From positions 45,450 through 109,449 of the forward strand of contig CAYLXK010000019.1 of NCBI GenBank assembly GCA_964387685.1: a stretch of DNA of 64,000 nucleotides, in the 5' to 3' direction. This document shows, one piece after another, positions 1 to 6,896 of the stretch. Under the pieces are notes generated by a model. The model did not search any database, was not told where the DNA came from, and saw nothing but the letters and a program-made list of their open reading frames with translations. Within the stretch, counting starts at the first letter, position 1. Each line of letters opens with the position of its first letter. Both the position numbers and the translations under genes were made by a program. Source of the DNA: Bryobacter sp964387685 (GTDB lineage Bacteria; Acidobacteriota; Terriglobia; Bryobacterales; Bryobacteraceae).

Positions 1-541
1 TCTGCGCGTGGACCAGTTCCTGGTGAAGAAGTCTTGAACCGCGCATGACCAAAAGCAGGTGCTCGGTATGCTCAAGGCCGGTCAATAGAAAGAAGCCATA
101 GGCCCCGACCTTGGTCTCCGAAGCGCCGATTCCACGAACGGGAATGGCTTTGACCCAAAGTGGATCTTGCGGCGTCGCTGCGTTCATTTCCCCGAAATTT
201 ACCTTGCCTTGGATAGCGGCGGGCGTGGGAGGACACCCTATCCAGCCAACTTGCATTTCTATACGAAGGTGCAGCGTGGTCTGGTCTAGTTGCAGGTCCT
301 TCCAGGTAGAACCGAAGCCCTTTGCATGAACTCGCAGCTTGTATTGGCCGTAGGGAACTTGTTTTAGGTCCTTTGCGCTCGTGGAGTAAAGCTGCTTGCC
401 AGCTATCGAATAGAGTTCGAGTTGAACATCTTCTATTGGCTTTCCCGATGTATCGGACACTTCGACTTCGATGTCGCCGTAGGTAGGACCCTCCACAAGA
501 AGGCACTGGGCGCAGGCGGAAATTGCCGCGAAAATAAGCAC
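1..541 (-). CDS. Secreted carboxypeptidase-regulatory-like (CNA-B fold) protein, partial
   Basis: An open frame on the minus strand runs without a stop from a GTG at 541 to the left edge, giving at least 180 residues. It starts with a hydrophobic stretch ending in SACAQC, which reads as a signal peptide, possibly a lipoprotein one. It continues with beta-sandwich-like segments such as GDIEVEVSD and GKPIEDVQLELYS, typical of carboxypeptidase-regulatory or CNA-B domains. An in-frame TAG lies three codons before the GTG, so the start cannot lie much further upstream; no good ribosome-binding site is seen. The function is unknown. Similar secreted beta-sandwich proteins are common in Acidobacteriota. 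Confidence 0.7.
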   Translation of the reverse strand, partial: MLIFAAISACAQCLLVEGPTYGDIEVEVSDTSGKPIEDVQLELYSIAGKQLYSTSAKDLKQVPYGQYKLRVHAKGFGSTWKDLQLDQTTLHLRIEMQVGWIGCPPTPAAIQGKVNFGEMNAATPQDPLWVKAIPVRGIGASETKVGAYGFFLLTGLEHTEHLLLVMRGSRLLHQELVHAQ

Positions 542-696
542 GAGAATTCGCTAAGCCATTTCAGCCCAAGCATACAGTGCGCGCAGTGCGGAAAGCGACA
601 TGGCAGGGGGTAAAGGATTGAAGAAAGGGACTATAAACTTTCGTCCGTTGTGTGAAGGCGTTTGCAATTGGAGAGTGATCGTGCTTTTCTCTAGAG

Positions 697-1197
697 ATGT
701 CTTACTTAATCGCTGTTCATGTAGTGATCTCGATCGTAGCCTTGGGTTACGGTTTCTACGCGCTGTATGGAATGGTGAACGGCTTGCCGCAAGGTAGCGC
801 GGCTCGCCTGTTCTTGTGGACGACCGTGGCAACGAACCTAAGCGGCATCATATTGCCGGCTGAGCAGATTTTGCCTGCACACATCCTGGCCGGGCTTTCC
901 TTGATAGCGCTGGCGCTGGCGATTGCGGCTCTGGAGCAATTTCGGCTGGAAGGCGGCTGGAAGCGGATCTATGTGATCGGGTCGCTGATGGCGCTGTATT
1001 TCAACTGCTTTGTGCTGATGGCGCAGATGTTCCAAAAGGTGCCGGCGATGAAGGAAATTGCGCCGACGCAGGGCGACTTACCCTTCGCGTTGGTGCAGGG
1101 CGCCTTGTTCCTGGCCTTTATCTGGTTGGGACGAATGGCGTTGAATCGGCAGGCGGCGCGGAAGCCGCAGGCGATGCAGCGTACCGCCAGCGCTTAA
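697..1197 (+). CDS. Small multi-spanning membrane protein
   Basis: A 166-residue protein made almost entirely of hydrophobic segments (about residues 3-25, 38-56, 62-82, 95-115 and 130-148), with a basic C-terminal tail. No catalytic motif is seen. It could be a DUF2306-like or DoxX-like membrane protein, but I do not recognise the family with certainty. It is transcribed away from the secreted protein at the left edge and converges with the quinoprotein gene, with which it overlaps by four bases. The ATG at 697 lacks a strong ribosome-binding site. Confidence 0.7.
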   Translation: MSYLIAVHVVISIVALGYGFYALYGMVNGLPQGSAARLFLWTTVATNLSGIILPAEQILPAHILAGLSLIALALAIAALEQFRLEGGWKRIYVIGSLMALYFNCFVLMAQMFQKVPAMKEIAPTQGDLPFALVQGALFLAFIWLGRMALNRQAARKPQAMQRTASA

Positions 1198-2963
1198 CGA
1201 GGCAGGGCGAAGGCGACGACCTCGTCGCCCAAGGGGCCGAACTTCGGGTCGTGGCCTCCGGCGGAAATCACCACATACTGCCTGCCCTGGTGCAGGAAGG
1301 TCATGGGAGTGGAGCGGGCGCTGGCGGGGAGCTTGGTCTTCCAAAGCTCCTGGCCGCTGCGCGTGGCAAAGGCGCGGAAGAAGCCATCCAGGGTGGCGCC
1401 GATGAAGGTGAGGCCGGAGGCGGTGGTGATGGGGCCGCCCAAGTTGATCGCGCCGGAGCCGGGGCCCGCCATTTCGCCCAAAGGCACCTGCCAACGGAGC
1501 GCACCGGTATTGGTATCGACGGCCGAAAGGGTGCCCCAAGGAGGGGCGTTGCAGGGCAGGCCGGCGGGGGAAAGCAGGAATTGGCGGGCCATGCCGTAGG
1601 GAGTATTGGCTTGCGGGGCAAATTCGAGGCCGAACTTGTCGGCGCGGCGCTGCTCGGCAAACTGTTCACGCGGGACCAGGCGAACGTAGGCGGCGATGTT
1701 ATTTGCAGGGGCGATGATCAGGGCTTGTTTCGGGTCGAAGGCGACTCCGCCCCAATGCAGGCCGCCGATGTTGCCGGGTACGGCGAGCGTCCCCCGGACG
1801 CTGGGCGGGGTAAAGACTCCCTCATTGCGTAGTCTGGCGGCTTGGTCCGCGCATGCTTGGCGCGCTTCGGGGGTCGGTCCCCAGGGAATGAATTGTTGGG
1901 GCACGAGGGGCTTGGGAAGGGTGGGGAAGGGTTGCGTCTTGGCGGCGGCTTCGCCAACGGCATCGCTGGCGGGTACGGGACGTTCTTCCACGGGGAAGAG
2001 GGGTTGGCCGGTATCGCGATCGAGCAAAAAGAGGTGGCCAGTTTTGGAGCCGACGGCGACGGCGTCTTGGCCTTTCACCTTCACGAGGGCGGGCGGGGAG
2101 GCCACGTCGTAATCCCAGAGGTCATGGTGGACCGTTTGGAAGGCCCAGACCAGCTGACCGGTATTGGCGCGGAGGGCGACTAGGGAGTTGCCGTGATCGG
2201 GGGACTGGCGAAGGCCGCCGTAGTAATCGGGGCTGGGGGAGCCGGTGGGGACAAAAACCAGGCCGCGTGCGGGATCGGCGGCGATGACGCTCCAAGCGTT
2301 GGCGCCGCCACGGCGTTTGCCTTCGCCGGGAACGGGGTCCCAAGTCCAGAGGAGCTTGCCGGTTTTGACGGCGAAGCCGCGCACCTCGCCCGAAGGCATG
2401 TAGGCGCTGCCATTGTCGGCCACGGCGGAACCGACAACGACGATGTTGCCGATGACGGCGGGCGGGGAAGTTTGTTCATAATCGGCAAAGCCTTGCGGGG
2501 GATTTCTTAAGCCCTGGCGGAGATTGACTTCCCAGCGCTTGGCGCCGGTTTGGGCGTCGAGGGCGAAGAGGCGGGCGTCGACGCTGACGGAGAGAATGAG
2601 GCCCGAGGAGTGCCAGGAGACGCCGCGGTTGGTGAAGTCGCCGTAGCCCTTGTCGGGGTCGATGTGGGGATCGAAGGACCAGAGCTCGCGCCCGGTAGAA
2701 GGATCGAGGGCGGCGACGCGGCCGAGGGCGGAAGTGAGGTAAAGTTTGCCGGCTACGTAGAGAGGGGTGGTTTCGAGAGCTGAGGGGCGGCCGTTTTTGG
2801 GTTGGTAGAGGCCGCGGGTTTTGTAAGTCCAGGCGACGGCGAGTTTTTGGACGTTGGCGGGGGTGATTTGCGTCGCAGAGGAGTGGCGCATGCCGCCGGG
2901 GTCTCCGCCATAGCTGGGCCAATCGGTTTGGGCGAGGAGGAGGAAAAGCAAGGCGAGGGGCAT
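1194..2963 (-). CDS. PQQ-dependent quinoprotein dehydrogenase (beta-propeller)
   Basis: Periplasmic quinoprotein of the PQQ-binding beta-propeller family, probably oxidising a sugar or alcohol and passing electrons to the respiratory chain. Seen: a short signal peptide (MPLALLFLLLAQT), the family N-terminus DWPSYGGDPGGMRHS, repeated propeller blades (LYLTSALGRVAALDP, GKLLWTWDPVPGEG, VWAFQTVHHDLWDYD) and the typical C-terminal VPGNIGGLHWGG and LGGPITTASGLTFIGA. No CxxCH haem motif and no N-terminal membrane bundle are present, so it resembles the soluble forms. The start at 2963 was chosen because it begins at the signal peptide; an in-frame ATG at 3041 would add 26 uncharacteristic residues. 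The substrate cannot be read from the sequence. Confidence 0.88.
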   Translation of the reverse strand: MPLALLFLLLAQTDWPSYGGDPGGMRHSSATQITPANVQKLAVAWTYKTRGLYQPKNGRPSALETTPLYVAGKLYLTSALGRVAALDPSTGRELWSFDPHIDPDKGYGDFTNRGVSWHSSGLILSVSVDARLFALDAQTGAKRWEVNLRQGLRNPPQGFADYEQTSPPAVIGNIVVVGSAVADNGSAYMPSGEVRGFAVKTGKLLWTWDPVPGEGKRRGGANAWSVIAADPARGLVFVPTGSPSPDYYGGLRQSPDHGNSLVALRANTGQLVWAFQTVHHDLWDYDVASPPALVKVKGQDAVAVGSKTGHLFLLDRDTGQPLFPVEERPVPASDAVGEAAAKTQPFPTLPKPLVPQQFIPWGPTPEARQACADQAARLRNEGVFTPPSVRGTLAVPGNIGGLHWGGVAFDPKQALIIAPANNIAAYVRLVPREQFAEQRRADKFGLEFAPQANTPYGMARQFLLSPAGLPCNAPPWGTLSAVDTNTGALRWQVPLGEMAGPGSGAINLGGPITTASGLTFIGATLDGFFRAFATRSGQELWKTKLPASARSTPMTFLHQGRQYVVISAGGHDPKFGPLGDEVVAFALPR

Positions 2964-3190
2964 GAGGAATATACGAAGAATATCGCCCTTGGGTTCGTTT
3001 TGGCAGAGTGGATATTGAGGGGGAGGGCGGAATGCGGTCACGGGAGGGAGAAGCGGTATTTGGCTAATGAAATCAGGAAGATAGGGTCGCGCACGGGGCG
3101 AAGAGCTGGGTTGAGGGGGGGCTGGCGACGATGCTGGAGTCGCGGCGATGGCTGCAGGACAAACGAAGCTCGTAGCAAGGGAAAAGCACC

Positions 3191-3637
3191 ATGAACGACG
3201 TGATCGAAATCGATCCCAGGAAGACCAATCAACGCGGGCCGAGACGCTGGCGCGGGGTGGCGCCGAGGCGGGTTACGCTGGCCGAGGATCAAGCGGCGTT
3301 TGACCGCCTGCTGGGGCGATTGGAGAGCGAGTGCAAGCCGAAGAATGTGCAGCAGGAGGGGGACATTCTGGCGCTCGCGCAACTGCGTTGGCGGATGGAA
3401 CGATTGGATATGGTGCAGAACCAGAGCCTGAACTTCCTGTTGCTACAGAGTAAGACTCCTCCGGGCTTACTCACAAATGAAGAAAGGCTGACTTATGCTT
3501 ACCGGATTGCGGCGGAGGACGATAGCTTTCTCGAAATCCAGCGTCAGCACCTGGCCGTGATCAAAACGATGCATGTGGTGGGGACGCGCGTGGAGCGCTG
3601 GAACCCGGTGGCGAAACCGGCGCGAGGGAAAGGCTAA
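3191..3637 (+). CDS. Uncharacterised protein at the head of a terminase-like cassette
   Basis: A 148-residue, basic, mostly helical protein with no signal peptide. The N-terminus is rich in Arg and Gly (QRGPRRWRGVAPRR), followed by helices such as AAFDRLLGRLESE and ALAQLRWRMERLD. The helical part recalls the widespread Acidobacteriota/Planctomycetes hypothetical proteins that carry a GPRTPEGK-type N-terminus and a WRLRR helix. This resemblance is from memory and not proven. It sits 4 bases before the next cassette gene and upstream of a terminase ATPase and nuclease, so a role like a terminase small subunit is possible. The ATG at 3191 follows a weak AAGGGAAA site. Confidence 0.65.
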   Translation: MNDVIEIDPRKTNQRGPRRWRGVAPRRVTLAEDQAAFDRLLGRLESECKPKNVQQEGDILALAQLRWRMERLDMVQNQSLNFLLLQSKTPPGLLTNEERLTYAYRIAAEDDSFLEIQRQHLAVIKTMHVVGTRVERWNPVAKPARGKG

Positions 3638-3641
3638 GGCC

Positions 3642-3869
3642 ATGGCGAAAACACGGAAGGCGAACTTGTTGTGCGCGTACGGTGTGGCGAGGGAAGCGTT
3701 GCCGGCCGGGGCCAGGAAGGAAGAGGGGAACTCCGCGGTGCGCTGGGCCGAACTGCGGGACTTGATTATGGCTGCGCTGGAGCCCTATCCCGAAGCGGCG
3801 GCGGCCATGGCGGAAGCTCTGGCCAAGCAGCCGAACTTGCGGGAAGAAAGCGGGCTGGAAAAGGCATGA
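3642..3869 (+). CDS. Small helical protein of the terminase-like cassette
   Basis: A 75-residue protein starting MAKTRKANLLCAYG and ending in an Ala/Glu-rich helix (EPYPEAAAAMAEALAKQ). It starts four bases after the preceding stop and its own stop overlaps the next ATG (ATGA at 3866-3869), so it is probably translationally coupled to the terminase ATPase gene. No domain is recognised. Position and size would fit a small DNA-recognition or adaptor subunit, but that is inference. Confidence 0.6.
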   Translation: MAKTRKANLLCAYGVAREALPAGARKEEGNSAVRWAELRDLIMAALEPYPEAAAAMAEALAKQPNLREESGLEKA

Positions 3870-4627
3870 GCGTCTCGGCCTTTGCCCACGACCTGGCCGG
3901 GAGAGTGGACCCGGTAAGCTTTGCGCGCGTTTATCTCGATCTCGATCCGGATGCGAAGCAAGCCGAGGTGCTGCGGAGCCGCGCGCCCCAATTGATTCTG
4001 AATTGTTCGCGGCAGTGGGGGAAATCGACGGTGTCGAGTATTCTCGCGCTGCATCAGGCTTACTACACGCCGGGGAGCCTGGTGTTGGTGGTGAGCCCGA
4101 CGCTGCGGCAGTCCGGTGAATTGATCCGGAAAATTGCACGCTATCTCCCGGCGTTGGGCATCCGCAAGAAGACAGACGGCGTGAACTTACTATCCATTCA
4201 ATTGCCGAATCAATCGCGGATTATCGGGCTGCCGGGACGGGACGCGACGATTCGCGGCTTTTCGGGCACGAAGCTATTGATTATCGATGAGGCTAGCCAG
4301 GTGGCGGACGCGCTGTATCGATCGTGCCGGCCGTTCCTCGCGGCTTCAAAAGAGGGGCGGCTGTTGCTGCTTTCCACGCCCTACGGAACCCGGGGCTTTT
4401 TTTGGGATGAATGGGAGAGAGGCCAAGATTGGTTTCGGATGCAAACGCCGGCCAACGAGTGCCCACGCATCCGGCCCGAGTTTCTGGAACGCGAAAGGCA
4501 ATCGATGGGGGAGAGTTGGTTTAAGCAGGAGTATCTTTGCCAGTTTCTTGAGAGTGAAAATACCTATCTGCCCCGGGAATGGGTGGAAGCGGCGTTTACG
4601 CGCGAGTTTGGAGCTTTATCGCTATGA
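3866..4627 (+). CDS. Terminase large-subunit ATPase half
   Basis: A 253-residue protein with the motor half of phage terminase large subunits (Terminase_6 type): Walker A CSRQWGKST (Lys near residue 53), Walker B LLIIDEAS (Asp-Glu near 141-142) and the coupling motif LLLLSTPYGTRGFFW. In phages this motor pumps DNA into a capsid and is normally fused to an RNase H-like nuclease. Here the protein ends at the domain boundary and the nuclease is coded by the next gene, which overlaps by four bases (ATGA). No capsid, portal or tail gene is nearby. The split may be natural, since both halves keep their key residues, or a recent frameshift. Confidence 0.82.
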   Translation: MSVSAFAHDLAGRVDPVSFARVYLDLDPDAKQAEVLRSRAPQLILNCSRQWGKSTVSSILALHQAYYTPGSLVLVVSPTLRQSGELIRKIARYLPALGIRKKTDGVNLLSIQLPNQSRIIGLPGRDATIRGFSGTKLLIIDEASQVADALYRSCRPFLAASKEGRLLLLSTPYGTRGFFWDEWERGQDWFRMQTPANECPRIRPEFLERERQSMGESWFKQEYLCQFLESENTYLPREWVEAAFTREFGALSL

Positions 4628-5238
4628 GTAATGCCCTCGAGAAGAACGAGTATTTTCTGGGACTGGATCTGGGGCGCAAGCGAGACCATTCGGCGCTGGT
4701 GATATTGGAGCGTAGCTTAAAAGCCATCAATACGCGCTTTGTTGATGCATATACGAAATGGAGCGAGACGCGGCAAGTGCGTTATGCGCGGCAATTCAAG
4801 CTGGGGATGAGTTATGGCGATTTGACGCAGGAGGTGGCGCGGGTTTACCGTTCCGTGGAAAGGCTGGGCACGGCGACATTAGTGTTTGACCAGACCGGCG
4901 TGGGCGATGCTGTTGACGAATTGATTCGGGAAAACTTGCGTGGCGCGCAGGTAGAGGGCGTGGTGATTACCCAGGAAATCAAGCGCGACATTTATGCGGC
5001 GATTGAGACGGCGCTGGAGAAACGGGACTTGCGAATCGCCGAGAATTGCCATTCTTCCAAGGAACTGAAGCAGGAGTTACTAACTGTGGAGATTCGCCGG
5101 ATCGGGCAAGGATATAAATACGGTGCGTTTGAAAGCGGGGCGCACGACGACCTGGTGATGGCGCTGGGCCTGGCGTGTTGGCGGGAGCGCCTGAGCCGGC
5201 CGCGGCCGCAGGGGCAGGTAAGGATTCCCGGCTTTTAG
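4624..5238 (+). CDS. Terminase large-subunit nuclease half (RNase H fold)
   Basis: A 204-residue protein that matches the C-terminal nuclease domain of terminase large subunits. The acidic residues expected to bind metal are present: Asp15 in FLGLDLGRKRDHS, Asp89 in LVFDQTGVGD and Asp175/176 in GAHDDLVMALGLA. The start at 4624 was chosen because its ATG overlaps the TGA of the ATPase gene; an in-frame ATG at 4579 would overlap more. It converges with the sulfatase gene with a four-base overlap. An intact nuclease and an intact motor outside a prophage suggest a retained function or a very young remnant. Confidence 0.8.
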   Translation: MSNALEKNEYFLGLDLGRKRDHSALVILERSLKAINTRFVDAYTKWSETRQVRYARQFKLGMSYGDLTQEVARVYRSVERLGTATLVFDQTGVGDAVDELIRENLRGAQVEGVVITQEIKRDIYAAIETALEKRDLRIAENCHSSKELKQELLTVEIRRIGQGYKYGAFESGAHDDLVMALGLACWRERLSRPRPQGQVRIPGF

Positions 5239-6869
5239 GGTTGGAAATAGGCGTATTGGATGCCGCGCGTCTCGTTGGCCGTGGTAATTTTCGCTTCAAA
5301 GCGGGCGGGGCCAATGGGCAGCCTGACGGCGGGCAGATCTAGACGTTTCTGGCCCATTCTTACGGGATGCTTGCCTAGCCAGGTGGCCTCGAATTCGCCG
5401 TCGGCGGGGAGCTCGTCAAAGAGGATCGTGACCTTGTAGGGACCGGCGTGGACGGCCTGCAGTTCCCAGTAGCCGATGCGTTTGGTGTCCCAGCTGGTGT
5501 CGGTACCGCGGCGGTCCTGCCGGGTGACTTGCGTGGGCGCTTTCTTGCTCACCAGGATCCGGGGCGGAGCGTAGCCTTGGCGAGAGACGTCCTCAAACCA
5601 AGTGTCGTAGCTGATCTTGAGTTGGCGCACGGGGCCGGGTTCGCGGGTGGAGATGTCGGTTGTCTCGGCGGGGTCGGCTTCCAGGTCGTAGAGTTCCTTG
5701 CCGTCAACGAGTTTGTACCGTTGCGTGAGGACGGCCGATTGGCGATATTTTTCGGGGGCGTCGCCGCGGTGCCATTGGAGAAAGACGGTACGGTCGCTCC
5801 AGGAATCCTTGGCCTGGGGGTCGGTGAGAAGGGGAAGCAGGCTGCGGCCATCCAGCTTGGCGACGGTCTTTGTTTTCGTGGCTTCGAGCAAAGTGGGAAC
5901 GACGTCGATGTGCGCGGCGAGGCGGTCTATCCTGGTGCCGGGCGAGACGACGCCGGGCCAACGCATGAAGCAGGGGACCCGCGTGCCTCCTTCGTAGACA
6001 CTGGCTTTGCGGCCGCGCATGCCAGCGTTGTAGCGCTCCTGCTGGGGGCCATTGTCGGTGAGGAAAACGACCAGCGTCGAGTCTTCGAGTTTCTTGGCTT
6101 TCAGGTGCGCGAGGAGGCGGCCGACGTTATCGTCGATGTTCTCAACCATGGCGTGGACTTTGGCGGTGGTGTCGTTGAGGCCTTGGGCGCGATGCTTCTT
6201 GACCCAAGCTTCGTCGACCTCGAGCGGCGTATGCGGAGCGTTGGTGGCGATGTAGCAGAAGAAGGGCTGGAGGCCCGCACGATCGATAAACGATGTCGCT
6301 TCACGGAAGAAAACGTCGGTGCAGTAGCCTTGGGTTTTTTCCCAGACGCCATTGCGGCTGAGGACGGGATTGAAATAGGAGGGGGCGACGCCGGTGAGGG
6401 CTTCCGGCGGATCGCTGGGCTGGAGGATGCCGCCGCCATTGAGGACAAGGCTTTCGTCGAAACCCTGATCGATCGCGCGCAGGGGATAGTTGTCGCCCAA
6501 GTGCCATTTGCCGAAGATGCCGGTGCGGTAGCCGGCGGGCCTGAGCATTTCGGCCAAGGTGCTTTCTGTGGAGCGCATCATGCTGCGGCCATAGGAGGTA
6601 TCGACGACGCCAGTACGGTATGTGTAGCGGCCGGTAAGGAGGCTGGAGCGGGTGGGGCTGCAAACGGGCGAGACATGGAAGCGCGTGAACTGGGCACCGC
6701 TTTGGGCGAGGGCATCGAGATGCGGCGTGGCAATTTTGGTGTTGCCGTGGAGGGAAAGGTCGCCGTAGCCTTGGTCGTCGGTCATGATCAGGACGATATT
6801 GGGCCGGCGAGCCGCGGCGGCAAGGGGAACTGCGCCGAGTGCGCCAAGAGCGGATCTGCGCGTCAACAT
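5235..6869 (-). CDS. Secreted sulfatase
   Basis: A type I sulfatase of 544 residues that should hydrolyse sulfate esters in the periplasm or outside the cell. Seen: a Tat-like leader (MLTRRSALGALGAVPLAAAA), metal-binding Asp in PNIVLIMTDDQGYGD, and the activation motif CSPTR at Cys70-Arg74, where Cys would be oxidised to formylglycine. The sulfatase HAPHTPLE-type region (NAPHTPLEVDE) and FLTDNGPQQ metal site are also present. No formylglycine-generating enzyme and no glycan-use operon lie beside it. Its start codon is only 27 bases from that of the divergent rnr gene. Confidence 0.93.
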   Translation of the reverse strand: MLTRRSALGALGAVPLAAAARRPNIVLIMTDDQGYGDLSLHGNTKIATPHLDALAQSGAQFTRFHVSPVCSPTRSSLLTGRYTYRTGVVDTSYGRSMMRSTESTLAEMLRPAGYRTGIFGKWHLGDNYPLRAIDQGFDESLVLNGGGILQPSDPPEALTGVAPSYFNPVLSRNGVWEKTQGYCTDVFFREATSFIDRAGLQPFFCYIATNAPHTPLEVDEAWVKKHRAQGLNDTTAKVHAMVENIDDNVGRLLAHLKAKKLEDSTLVVFLTDNGPQQERYNAGMRGRKASVYEGGTRVPCFMRWPGVVSPGTRIDRLAAHIDVVPTLLEATKTKTVAKLDGRSLLPLLTDPQAKDSWSDRTVFLQWHRGDAPEKYRQSAVLTQRYKLVDGKELYDLEADPAETTDISTREPGPVRQLKISYDTWFEDVSRQGYAPPRILVSKKAPTQVTRQDRRGTDTSWDTKRIGYWELQAVHAGPYKVTILFDELPADGEFEATWLGKHPVRMGQKRLDLPAVRLPIGPARFEAKITTANETRGIQYAYFQP

Positions 6870-6884
6870 GAGGGGATTGTATCC

Positions 6885-6890
6885 GACAAT
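6885..6890 (+). promoter_or_regulatory. Candidate -10 box of rnr (GACAAT)
   Basis: GACAAT ends six bases before the GTG start of rnr and lies in the 27-base gap between two divergent start codons. The longer string GTATCCGACAAT recurs exactly at 22485-22496, just before the ABC exporter gene. Transcription would then begin at or next to the start codon, giving a leaderless message. No convincing -35 box is seen. Confidence 0.35.
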
Positions 6891-6896
6891 GGAAGC

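Noticed and set aside
3191..5238. Complete prophage
   Set aside because: Apart from the terminase-like genes there is no portal, capsid, tail, lysis or integrase gene within the flanking region.
5448..6896. Very long open frame antisense to the sulfatase, in frame with rnr
   Set aside because: The part before 6897 has low-complexity Gly/Ala/Val-rich translation and no family match, and the sulfatase on the other strand is certain. GC-rich codon bias keeps the antisense frame open.
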